From contig NZ_LXEP01000011.1 of assembly GCF_001654835.1 (NCBI RefSeq), forward strand, positions 1 through 64,000: DNA of 64,000 nucleotides, written 5' to 3'. Shown here piece after piece: positions 19,545 through 26,947 of the stretch. Within the stretch, counting starts at the first letter, position 1. Each line of letters opens with the position of its first letter. The notes under the pieces were generated by a model. That model saw only the letters and a program-made list of their open reading frames with translations. It was not told the origin of the DNA and searched no databases. The stretch is from Buttiauxella gaviniae ATCC 51604. Its GTDB lineage: Bacteria > Pseudomonadota > Gammaproteobacteria > Enterobacterales > Enterobacteriaceae. The position numbers and the translations under genes were made by a program.

Positions 19545-19560
19545 CTGTATAAATAAACAG
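19545..19560 (+). promoter_or_regulatory. LexA (SOS) box upstream of qnr
   Basis: CTGTATAAATAAACAG is a perfect CTGT-N8-ACAG LexA operator, 10 bp before the qnr start codon. SOS control of qnrB genes through a LexA box in this position is established in the family, so DNA damage, including quinolone exposure, should induce this gene. Confidence 0.9.
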
Positions 19561-19570
19561 GTTAATTGCT

Positions 19571-20215
19571 ATGAATCTGGCTTTAAATGGCGAAAAGATT
19601 GGTCGTGATCAGTTCACCGGCGCGAAAATTGAAAACAGTACTTTCTATAACTGTGACTTTTCAGGGGCTGACCTGACGGGTACAGAGTTTATTGGCTGCC
19701 AGTTTTACGACAGGGAAAGCCAGCAAGGTGGTAATTTTAGCCGGGCAATCCTGAGGGATGCGGCCTTCAAGAACTGTGATTTATCGATGGCAGATTTCAG
19801 GAATGCAAACGCATTGGGCGTTGAAATCCGCGAGTGTCGGGCGCAGGGAGCAGACTTTCGTGGTGCAAGCTTCATGAATATGATCACAACACGCACCTGG
19901 TTTTGCAGTGCATACATAACCAAAACCAACCTGAGTTACGCCAACTTTACTAAGGTAGTGCTTGAGAAGTGTGAGTTGTGGGAAAACCGCTGGAATGGCG
20001 CTCAGATACTTGGCGCGACCTTTAGTGGCTCCGATCTCTCTGGAGGAGAGTTTTCTTCATTCGACTGGCGCGCAGCAAACTTTACCCATTGCGATTTAAC
20101 CAACTCAGAATTGGGTGAATTGGACGTACGCGGCATCGACTTACAAGGAGTAAAACTGGATAATTATCAGGTGATCCAAATAATGGAGCGATTGGGAATA
20201 ACAATTATCGGCTAG
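19571..20215 (+). CDS. qnr: QnrB-type pentapeptide repeat protein (chromosomal qnr)
   Basis: The 214-residue protein has exactly the QnrB length. It aligns from end to end with remembered QnrB1 sequence, including FTGAKIENSTFYNCDFSG, the loop A segment YDRESQQG, GASFMNMITTRTWFCSAYIT, the ELWENRWNGA loop B region and the terminal MERLGITIIG. It forms a right-handed quadrilateral beta-helix of pentapeptide repeats that binds DNA gyrase and topoisomerase IV and shields them from quinolones. Differences from QnrB1 are scattered, so this is a distinct allele or a sister family rather than a known plasmid copy. No IS or integron feature flanks it, indicating a resident chromosomal gene. A LexA box overlaps its promoter region. 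Confidence 0.95.
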   Translation: MNLALNGEKIGRDQFTGAKIENSTFYNCDFSGADLTGTEFIGCQFYDRESQQGGNFSRAILRDAAFKNCDLSMADFRNANALGVEIRECRAQGADFRGASFMNMITTRTWFCSAYITKTNLSYANFTKVVLEKCELWENRWNGAQILGATFSGSDLSGGEFSSFDWRAANFTHCDLTNSELGELDVRGIDLQGVKLDNYQVIQIMERLGITIIG

Positions 20216-20435
20216 GCTTGCCATGGAAAGTGGCAGCCTGACAAGTGAGACTCAACCATGAACGGCTTGGCTCACTGTATGATATACGTACAATTGAACG
20301 TCTACCTAAAGACAAGCAATAAAATACAGACAGTTACGTTATCATCCCTGTTCAGCCAGATAATTGCCCTCTTTTTCCCACATCGCTGGTTGTGTTATTG
20401 GTACGAAAAGCGGCTGAAATAAGGTATAAAGCGGC

Positions 20436-21296
20436 ATGAAAATCCCAAATAGAATCCAACCGCTGGTTGATGATGGCCTGATCGACGATGTGCTTCAGCG
20501 GCTGAAAAGCGGCAAAGAGGCCGACGTTTACACCGTTTTATGCGGTGGCAAGATCCAATGTGCCAAAGTGTACAAAGAAGCGACACAACGTAGCTTTAAA
20601 CAGGCTGTGCAGTATCAGGAAGGGCGAAAAGTCCGCAACACACGTAATGCCCGTGCGATGCAAAAAGGCTCGAAGTTCGGGCGCAAGCAGCAGGAAGAAA
20701 CCTGGCAGACTGCCGAGGTCGAGGCATTATTCCGTCTTGCTAACGCCGGGGTGCGCGTACCACAGCCATATATGTGTATTGACGGCGTGCTACTGATGGA
20801 GCTGGTCACGGATGCTGAAGGTGCTGTGGCCCCTCGTCTGAGTGATGTAACTCTGGACGAAGAGAGCGCGATTGCTGATTTCAATACCATGATCCGCAAT
20901 ATCGTGCGCATGTTGTGTGTAGGCATTGTGCATGGCGATTTGTCGGAGTTTAACGTGCTGCTTGATGCGCAAGGGCCGGTCATTATCGACTTGCCGCAAG
21001 CCGTCGACGCCGCCGCCAATAACCACGCTGAATCCATGTTTGAGCGTGATGTGAATAACATCACCGAATACTACGGCCAGTTCGCCCCGAATCTGTTGAA
21101 AACACGTTATGCGAAAGAGATTTGGGCGTTATATGAAGACGGAAAATTAACGCCAGAAACACCGCTGACGGGTCTCTTCGTTGAAGAGGTTCATGACGTG
21201 GATATGGATTCATTGATTGATGAAATCATTACCGCGGAAGATGAGTATTATGATCGTCAGCGGGCGGCCAAAGAGCGCGACCAACAGTACGAATGA
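20436..21296 (+). CDS. RIO1-like serine protein kinase
   Basis: The 286-residue protein carries RIO kinase hallmarks. These are a glycine-loop-like SGKEADVY (25-32), an ATP-binding Lys in CAKVYK (K44), the catalytic HGDLSEFN (D168, N173) and the metal-binding IIDLPQ (D185), with the extended, basic RIO insertion RNTRNARAMQKGSKFGRKQ around 69-87. RIO kinases are mainly known in archaeal and eukaryotic ribosome maturation. Bacterial members such as PA4780 of Pseudomonas are poorly understood. It is monocistronic, with its own hairpin terminator shared with the convergent cyclase gene. Confidence 0.9.
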   Translation: MKIPNRIQPLVDDGLIDDVLQRLKSGKEADVYTVLCGGKIQCAKVYKEATQRSFKQAVQYQEGRKVRNTRNARAMQKGSKFGRKQQEETWQTAEVEALFRLANAGVRVPQPYMCIDGVLLMELVTDAEGAVAPRLSDVTLDEESAIADFNTMIRNIVRMLCVGIVHGDLSEFNVLLDAQGPVIIDLPQAVDAAANNHAESMFERDVNNITEYYGQFAPNLLKTRYAKEIWALYEDGKLTPETPLTGLFVEEVHDVDMDSLIDEIITAEDEYYDRQRAAKERDQQYE

Positions 21297-21302
21297 TGAA
21301 TC

Positions 21303-21338
21303 AAAAAGCCCGCATAGCAGAAGTTATGCGGGCTTTTT
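21303..21338. terminator. Bidirectional terminator between RIO kinase and diguanylate cyclase
   Basis: Perfect 14-bp stem AAAAAGCCCGCATA / TATGCGGGCTTTTT. The A-run and T-run on either side let it stop transcription from both converging genes. Confidence 0.92.
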
Positions 21339-21373
21339 GTCTTTTTAAGACAGACGGTTAAGGGCAACTCCCC

Positions 21374-22900
21374 TCAACTTAACGGTGGATAAATACAGTT
21401 CTTTCCTGATTCCTTGGCTTCATATAAAGATTTGTCTGCTGAAGCAATAATTTCATCCAGTGTTTTACCATCCCCGGAACTGGCTATTCCACAGCTAAAT
21501 GTAACCGTTAGATTTTGCTCACGCCATTTTCTGCGGCTGACGGTATAACGCCAGCTATCAACAATTTCATAGCATTCAGCAAATGTGATTCCGCAGAAAA
21601 TGGCGACCAGCTCTTCACCGCCAAAGCGATAAATAGAATGAGTACCACCTAAACGTTCAAGCCCAATCTTACTGACATGCTGTAAAACGAAATCACCTGT
21701 TGGGTGGCCATAGGTATCATTGATTTTTTTAAAGTTATCTAAATCAATCATCGCCAGATGGAAAGGTGTATTTGAACGAACCAGGTTGAGGGAGTCCTCT
21801 TCAAACCTGCGGCGGGAACCTATTTTCGTCAGGGTGTCGGTACTTGCCGCCTGTACTGCCTCTTTCAGAGTTTCATTTTTTTTAGCCAACCCCTGGCATA
21901 GCCCGGCAAAATTATGTGGTAATTCGTTGCCGTCATCACCATTAATATTTTTATAAAGTGTGTCTATCCACTGTTTAAAGTATGCTCTGCAAATCAGGGC
22001 CATAATAAAGTAGCAAAATATACAGGCTAGAATGACATACAACAGTACAATGTAGGAATCATTTAATAATTTATCGTATTCTTTAATATCAACCGAGGTA
22101 AAGGCAACCCAGTCAGGATTTTGATAAGCTTGATAAAAAACAATCTTTTTATTTACCTCATCCCTGAAATAACCCGTAGAGTCCTTTGCTTCACTAATCC
22201 ATAAGGCCGGTACAGTCCGGGTAAAAATGTCCTTAGTATTTGAGGACATAATCACAGAACCATCCATTGCTGCGACCCTGAAGTGACCATTATAGGGAAC
22301 GACAAGCCCCTGCATATTATTGCTCATAGCATTAAAGCTCAGATCAAAGGCAATATTACCGATAAATTCAGAATGTTTATCAAACAGATTCATACTAACG
22401 GTTATCGCTTTTTCTTTCTTTTTTTCAGAGTTGGTTTTCTTTGCCGAAATATAAGGTTCAGAATAAAACACTTGGTCTTTAAATCCATCCCTGTGGTACC
22501 AGGGGCGCGAGCTAGGTTTATAATTTTCTAATTCAAAAGGCGGATAAATTTTGTAGTTATCTTGATTATCAGAAACAAGTACACTCCCCAGCATTTCATT
22601 GGCATTAACTAAGGATGGAATGAGCAGATTCAACTCATTGTGATTAGGCGAGATATACTCGATTATGTCATGTTTCTCTATCATGCCTGAAAGGGAGCTA
22701 AACAGGACATTGATTTTTCGTATTGGGTTTTCAATGCAGTTATGAGCGCTATTTGATGTAAACCTGAACATGGTTTCATCAAAATGATTTTCTGTATTGA
22801 TTCGAATGTAAAAGAAAGAATAAATAGAAATTAACAAAAATGGTGCCAGTACAACAGAAATTGTTATTGCCAGAGCGCGTTTTGAAGTTAGTGTTAACAT
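21374..22900 (-). CDS. dCache-type membrane diguanylate cyclase with GGEEL motif
   Basis: The 508-residue sensor has an N-terminal membrane helix (about 9-30) and a periplasmic double-Cache-like domain (about 35-280; note SRPWYHRDGFKDQVFYSEPYIS). A second helix (about 282-306) leads to a C-terminal GGDEF domain (about 350-508) with STDTLTKIGSRRRFE and DLDNFKKINDTYGHPTGD. The active-site motif is GGEEL at 427-431. Leu in place of the final Phe occurs in active relatives, so activity is likely but not certain. No RxxD inhibitory site is visible upstream of it. It should sense a small periplasmic ligand and make cyclic di-GMP. It is AT-rich and monocistronic. Confidence 0.9.
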   Translation of the reverse strand: MLTLTSKRALAITISVVLAPFLLISIYSFFYIRINTENHFDETMFRFTSNSAHNCIENPIRKINVLFSSLSGMIEKHDIIEYISPNHNELNLLIPSLVNANEMLGSVLVSDNQDNYKIYPPFELENYKPSSRPWYHRDGFKDQVFYSEPYISAKKTNSEKKKEKAITVSMNLFDKHSEFIGNIAFDLSFNAMSNNMQGLVVPYNGHFRVAAMDGSVIMSSNTKDIFTRTVPALWISEAKDSTGYFRDEVNKKIVFYQAYQNPDWVAFTSVDIKEYDKLLNDSYIVLLYVILACIFCYFIMALICRAYFKQWIDTLYKNINGDDGNELPHNFAGLCQGLAKKNETLKEAVQAASTDTLTKIGSRRRFEEDSLNLVRSNTPFHLAMIDLDNFKKINDTYGHPTGDFVLQHVSKIGLERLGGTHSIYRFGGEELVAIFCGITFAECYEIVDSWRYTVSRRKWREQNLTVTFSCGIASSGDGKTLDEIIASADKSLYEAKESGKNCIYPPLS

Positions 22901-23102
22901 GATGAGGAATTCTTAGTTGTTATGCAAAGAAACAGCATAATTCAATAACTATTAAATAGACTTGATGCCTATGATTTAACCATTGCATTCTAAACAAATA
23001 ACAAATCAATCACTTTTTAATTCTCACAGACATGATAAACATCCAGTTATTCGGGCGACTATTATCGTATAACCTATTAAAATAGCAAGCAGTGCTACCC
23101 GT

Positions 23103-23609
23103 GTGGTGTTATTGCATAATCACGAAGGCGAAGGTGCCGTCGGTAAAGTGATTGAAGCTGTTGGCCAAGTGGTTATAGGCGTTAACTTAGTCGTCAGTTC
23201 CATGATGTTTGTTATCGCGATAATCAACAGCATCGGCGTTATCTGTTTCGGCGTATTTGCCCATAACCTCGATGCTGGCCACTCATTCAAACAGTATGTT
23301 TTGCTGTTCATCGGTGATAGTCTGGTCGCGCAAATTCCTTCTCTGCTACTTTCTGCTGCCGCACAATTATTGTGACCCGCGAGTGTGACGATAACGACAT
23401 CAGTACTGAAATTAACACGCAATTCCTCCGCGGAACTCTACGGCAAAACCGATGGCATGCTGGATACATACCCTGCCTATAGTATGGCGATTGCCCGGCT
23501 ATTATCGGAGCAAAAAACGAAAGCGTTGAATCTGGGTTATCAGGAGCTGGATTGTGCAAAGGTCGTCGCAAATAACGTCAATAATATCGCGCGTAATTAC
23601 TTGTCTTAG
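23103..23609 (+). pseudogene. Decayed FlhA/FHIPEP-family fragment
   Basis: Bases 23103-23375 translate to two FlhA-type blocks: a GAVGKVIEAVGQVVIGVN segment and a QYVLLFIGDSLVAQIPSLLL segment. They are joined with about 100 family residues missing between them. The frame then hits TGA. In another frame the family sequence continues as TRECDDNDISTEINTQFL. From 23385 a further open stretch (AELYGKTDGMLDTYPAYSMAIARLLSEQ... to 23609) looks coding but is not from FlhA and is not recognised. FHIPEP proteins are export-gate components of flagellar or other type III systems. This looks like the scar of a deleted secretion or flagellar locus. Confidence 0.7.
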
Positions 23610-24064
23610 TTATTTAATTACGACAACATCACATATCTTTATAATCGTTTGAGTCTGCAGTTATTTAAATTGGCAGAAGATTTGATTGCCAGATTATATA
23701 TTCTTTTCAGGTCCTGCATTTGGGCCATCATAGCTAACCCTCTATAAAGATAACCAATTACCTCTCTGATACATATACGACCAAGGAAAGTTAGATAATA
23801 TAAATAATCATGCACGCTGCAAATTGTATAGATAAGCACTTGAGGAACGTCATTATTTGATGGTGACTAAAACTTCCCGTCAAAAGGCACTATTACACTT
23901 TTCAAAGCAGCACTCATAGTATCCAGGTCAAGTCCTATATTTTCATATTTATGTACCTCTTCATCGTTATCCGCCGATCAAAAACCTCTAAAAAACCGTG
24001 CATTCTTTTTTGTTTTATCGTCTCCTTAACTCAGTAAAAGCACTCTATTGCCAATAGGAACAAC
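23610..24064. other. 455-bp AT-rich spacer, no gene seen
   Basis: No convincing ORF on either strand; the longest minus-strand frame (23639-23839) has no ribosome-binding site or family signal. The last 40 bp contain the ygaP ribosome-binding site TAGGAA. The rest is probably debris of the FHIPEP locus. Confidence 0.6.
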
Positions 24065-24589
24065 ATGACTATCGAGACTATTTCCCCCGCACAGGCCAAA
24101 ATTCTGGTCGCTCAAGGAGCCGCGTTGATTGATATCCGCGAGCGGGATGAACATGCGCGTGAGAATATCCCTGAAGCGCATTTACTCTCGCTTTCGGCCA
24201 TCGAAAACGGTGACCGCCTTGGCCCATTCGACCCTTTCGATACCGTGATTTTTCATTGCCAATCCGGCATGCGCACAACGCAAAATGCCCAAAAGTTGGC
24301 TGATGCTGTGGCTCCGGCGAAAGTTTTGATCCTTACTGGTGGGTTGGATGCCTGGAAGAAAGGCGGGCAGGAAATTCTGGCGGATAAATCACAACCATTA
24401 CCTTTGATGCGCCAGGTACAAATTGCTGCGGGTACGTTGGTGCTTGCAGGCGTAGTGCTGGGTTATGCAGTACATCCGGGTTTCTTCTTACTTTCAGGAT
24501 TTGTGGGTGCAGGTTTGCTCTTTGCAGGTATAAGCGGCTTTTGTGGCATGGCACGTCTGCTAGAAAAAATGCCGTGGAACAAACGTTAG
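24065..24589 (+). CDS. ygaP: Membrane-anchored rhodanese (thiosulfate sulfurtransferase)
   Basis: The 174-residue protein has a single rhodanese domain (about 1-110) with the catalytic cysteine C65 in the loop HCQSGMRT, then two membrane helices (about 118-165) that dimerise the E. coli homologue in the inner membrane. It transfers sulfane sulfur from thiosulfate to acceptors such as cyanide. In E. coli the repressor gene ygaV precedes ygaP. That gene is absent here and decayed FHIPEP DNA lies upstream, so regulation must differ. Confidence 0.95.
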   Translation: MTIETISPAQAKILVAQGAALIDIRERDEHARENIPEAHLLSLSAIENGDRLGPFDPFDTVIFHCQSGMRTTQNAQKLADAVAPAKVLILTGGLDAWKKGGQEILADKSQPLPLMRQVQIAAGTLVLAGVVLGYAVHPGFFLLSGFVGAGLLFAGISGFCGMARLLEKMPWNKR

Positions 24590-24672
24590 GTTAAATCGAC
24601 ATCTATCCTGCCGCTTTGGGCTATGGTTAACGATAGACGTTGTCTATTTATCTTCGTTGAAAGAGGAAAACT

Positions 24673-24852
24673 ATGTTCAAAGCAGGCGATCTGGTGCAGC
24701 CCAAAAAAGGCGGCCCAAAATATGAAGTTCTGGATGTTCAGGGAGATACTCTGTTCTGTACGCCCAGAAACATTTTGACAGGCGAAACAGTCACCTTAAA
24801 GGCAGAAGACGTTGCGCTGTATAAAGAAGATGACGATTTTGGCGTTTGCTAA
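24673..24852 (+). CDS. Small DUF2158/YodC-like protein
   Basis: This 59-residue ORF reads MFKAGDLVQPKKGGPKYEVL... with an SH3-like pattern (GDxVxxKxGGPxxxV) resembling the YodC/DUF2158 family. A strong AGAGGA lies 7 nt before the ATG. It is followed 45 bp later by the convergent yghW-like gene. The function of the family is unknown. The assignment rests on the short N-terminal motif and is moderate. Confidence 0.65.
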   Translation: MFKAGDLVQPKKGGPKYEVLDVQGDTLFCTPRNILTGETVTLKAEDVALYKEDDDFGVC

Positions 24853-24897
24853 TGCTTATCTCAGGCGGGTCTTATTTTGCCCGCCGAAAAACTATTC

Positions 24898-25185
24898 TCA
24901 GTAACCTCTTTCATAACCTGCAAAAAAGCATTTCACTGCAGTATCAGCATTCACTTCTTTGAAAAAATCAGCCACCAGTTCTTTGTCGAGGTTGTAGCGA
25001 CGAGTCAAGACCCCAGCTTCCCATGCAGCCCGTTGGCGGTCGCCCGTTTGTTCTGAAATACGATGGCTAAACCCCAGCACAAACCCGCGTTTGTAGTCCG
25101 AGCAAAAGCGAGTCACCCTGGTGACACTGTCAGCTTCACGGGCTTTCAGCCCTGCCATCAATCCCTTTCCAAAATGATTATCCAC
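24898..25185 (-). CDS. yghW: YghW-family (DUF2623) small protein
   Basis: With a GTG start at 25185 the product has 95 residues, the same length as E. coli YghW, and matches it throughout ([43 protein letters not shown]). GTG is chosen over the upstream ATG at 25206 because CAGGAG lies 7 nt ahead of it and it aligns with the E. coli start. The role is unknown. In E. coli yghW lies elsewhere on the chromosome. Here it occupies the place between ygaP and alaE where E. coli carries stpA. Confidence 0.88.
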   Translation of the reverse strand: MDNHFGKGLMAGLKAREADSVTRVTRFCSDYKRGFVLGFSHRISEQTGDRQRAAWEAGVLTRRYNLDKELVADFFKEVNADTAVKCFFAGYERGY

Positions 25186-25268
25186 TTGAATGCTCCTGTT
25201 GATCACATCGTTATATAATAAATTATATAACGATTTTTCAGGCCCTGGGTAGCCTTAAAACTGAGGCT

Positions 25269-25430
25269 ATGCATGAAAAATTTAAGATAATGATTTTAAA
25301 TGAAAAATTAATAGCCAAACGACAAAATCAGGAAACTCTGTCTGATATGTCTCATTTAGCGGATTTTATTGACAAAATGCCTTTAAATAAAAATTTATCA
25401 CTAATTGTCGAATTGCAAGCAGGGATATAA
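25269..25430 (+). CDS. Possible 53-residue ORF, unknown
   Basis: Encodes MHEKFKIMILNEKLIAKRQN... ending LSLIVELQAGI. The sequence is amphipathic and plausible as a small soluble protein. The only Shine-Dalgarno-like sequence (GAGG) lies just 2 nt from the ATG, and no family is recognised. Weakly supported. Confidence 0.3.
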   Translation: MHEKFKIMILNEKLIAKRQNQETLSDMSHLADFIDKMPLNKNLSLIVELQAGI

Positions 25431-25460
25431 TCTAGCCGACATAAACAAATCATTTATTAG

Positions 25461-25487
25461 CACTGCCATTAGCACTCAATGGCAGTG
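25461..25487. promoter_or_regulatory. Perfect palindrome in the alaE 5' region
   Basis: CACTGCCATT-AGCACTC-AATGGCAGTG has a 10-bp perfect stem and ends 32 bp before the alaE start. It could be an operator for a dimeric regulator or an mRNA hairpin. alaE in E. coli is induced by alanine through Lrp, but this sequence does not look like an Lrp site. Confidence 0.5.
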
Positions 25488-25519
25488 TATATCGCTAATT
25501 ATCATGCGGAGTTAGAATA

Positions 25520-25975
25520 ATGTTTTCTCCTGAGTCACGCCTGCGCCATGCAGTCGCAGATACTTTTGCGATGGTAGTGTATTGCTCGGTTGTGAACATG
25601 ATGATTGAAATCTTTCTCTCAGGCATGAGTTTTGAGCAATCACTCTCTTCGCGCCTGGTCGCCATTCCCGTAAACATTCTGATTGCCTGGCCATACGGTT
25701 TTTACCGTGATGCATTTATGCGTTTTACCAAACGCTATAGCCAGGCCAGTTGGGCGAAAAATCTCGCCGATGTACTGGCTTACGTGACTTTCCAGTCACC
25801 TGTGTACGTCGCTATTTTGTGGTCGGTTGGAGCAGACTGGAATCAAATAGTCGCGGCGGTAAGTTCAAATATTATCGTCTCGATGCTTATGGGTGCTGCG
25901 TATGGCTATTTTCTTGATTATTGCCGTCGTTTATTCCGTATCAGCGGTTATCGAAGCGCAAAAGCAGAGGTGTGA
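25520..25975 (+). CDS. alaE: L-alanine exporter
   Basis: The 151-residue inner-membrane protein matches E. coli Ala[28 protein letters not shown] start, [26 protein letters not shown] and [24 protein letters not shown]. Four membrane helices are visible. It exports excess L-alanine, protecting cells from toxic alanine levels. An adequate GGAGTTAG ribosome-binding site precedes the ATG. Confidence 0.96.
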   Translation: MFSPESRLRHAVADTFAMVVYCSVVNMMIEIFLSGMSFEQSLSSRLVAIPVNILIAWPYGFYRDAFMRFTKRYSQASWAKNLADVLAYVTFQSPVYVAILWSVGADWNQIVAAVSSNIIVSMLMGAAYGYFLDYCRRLFRISGYRSAKAEV

Positions 25976-26013
25976 TAGCGTTGAGGTGTGAACCCAACAA
26001 CGCCTCATTCGAA

Positions 26014-26355
26014 TTAGTGCTCGCCAAATAAGCCAGACAAGTAACGTTCCAGGGCGACACGTGAACTAAATCCATGCGGAATACCGTAATGCTGATGGGT
26101 TTCACCAGCCAGATAGAGTGGAAATTGCTGATAATGATCGCAGGTTTTTACATCTGTCGCAGGCTCTGCCAGTGTCTGGCTTCGTTCTTTTAACGTGGGG
26201 TGAATGATCAAAGCTGTTCGCCCCATCCGCGCCTCACGATTTACATAAACGTAGTTTTCCCCACGCCGGTATCCGTAGGTTTTCGGTGTCACTATATCCA
26301 TGGTAAAACCGGCTTTTTCAAGAACGCGGGCCACCTCATCAGGTCGTAAATACAT
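26014..26355 (-). CDS. ygaC: YgaC conserved protein
   Basis: The 113-residue protein matches E. coli YgaC over its whole length ([64 protein letters not shown]). Its function is unknown. In E. coli it is reported to be Fur-regulated, but I see no clear Fur box here. It is convergent with alaE and divergent from ygaM, as in E. coli. Confidence 0.95.
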   Translation of the reverse strand: MYLRPDEVARVLEKAGFTMDIVTPKTYGYRRGENYVYVNREARMGRTALIIHPTLKERSQTLAEPATDVKTCDHYQQFPLYLAGETHQHYGIPHGFSSRVALERYLSGLFGEH

Positions 26356-26515
26356 ATTTTTTCCTCGTCATCTTCTATTGCAGCGCAACCTTACAATAAC
26401 CAGCATTAGCAACGCTTTCAGATTAGTCCATAAAGACGGTGAAAGAGAGTGAACTGACTCATTACTAAAAATTATGGTCTACACTGAGTAGTACATCGCA
26501 AAAAGGGAGAAACCA

Positions 26516-26842
26516 ATGTTTAACCGCGTAAATCGAAATGATGTAGACGAAGGCGTTGATGATATTAACCGTGACGTGAACCAACTGGCTGACACGCTGG
26601 AAGAGGTTCTTAAATCGTTCGGTAGCGATGTTAAAGAAGAAGGGGAAGCTGCCCGCAAAAAAGCGGAGTCTCTGCTTAAAGAGACAAGAGCCCGCCTTCA
26701 TGGTCGCACCCGCGTAAAACAGGCCGCTTGTGATGCGGTAGGTTGTGCCGATACATATGTACGAGATAAACCATGGCAGAGCGTGGGTATCAGCGCCGCT
26801 GTAGGTATTTTCATCGGGGCTTTATTAGCTTCCCGTCGATAA
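26516..26842 (+). CDS. ygaM: YgaM, ElaB/YqjD-type ribosome-associated membrane protein
   Basis: The 108-residue DUF883 protein has an acidic, helical N-terminal part (NRDVNQLADTLEEVLKSFGSDVKEEGE), basic ARLHGRTRVKQ and a C-terminal membrane helix with glycines (VGISAAVGIFIGALLASRR). Family members ElaB and YqjD tether ribosomes at the inner membrane in stationary phase. GGGAGAAACC precedes the start. A strong terminator follows. Confidence 0.95.
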   Translation: MFNRVNRNDVDEGVDDINRDVNQLADTLEEVLKSFGSDVKEEGEAARKKAESLLKETRARLHGRTRVKQAACDAVGCADTYVRDKPWQSVGISAAVGIFIGALLASRR

Positions 26843-26875
26843 TCCGAAAAGTGTAGTGATAATAAATATGCGTCT

Positions 26876-26903
26876 AACCCCGGAGCCACTTCCGGGGTTT
26901 TTT
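26876..26903 (+). terminator. Terminator of ygaM
   Basis: Stem AACCCCGGA / TCCGGGGTT with a 6-nt loop, then TTTTTT. Confidence 0.92.
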
Positions 26904-26947
26904 ATATCCGTAATTCCTCAAGCTGCGTCTTTGTTGGCAATTTGATT

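Larger units (their letters stand above)
25186..25519. other. Spacer between yghW-like gene and alaE
   Basis: 334 bp, AT-rich. It holds divergent control regions, a possible 53-residue ORF at 25269-25430 and a perfect palindrome at 25461-25487 just ahead of alaE. There is no trace of stpA. Confidence 0.6.

Noticed and set aside
23639-23839. 66-codon minus-strand frame in the spacer before ygaP
   Set aside because: AT-rich, no ribosome-binding site, and no recognisable motif.
24895-25200. Possible stpA gene between ygaP and alaE
   Set aside because: The minus-strand product is a YghW/DUF2623 protein with no H-NS-family motif.
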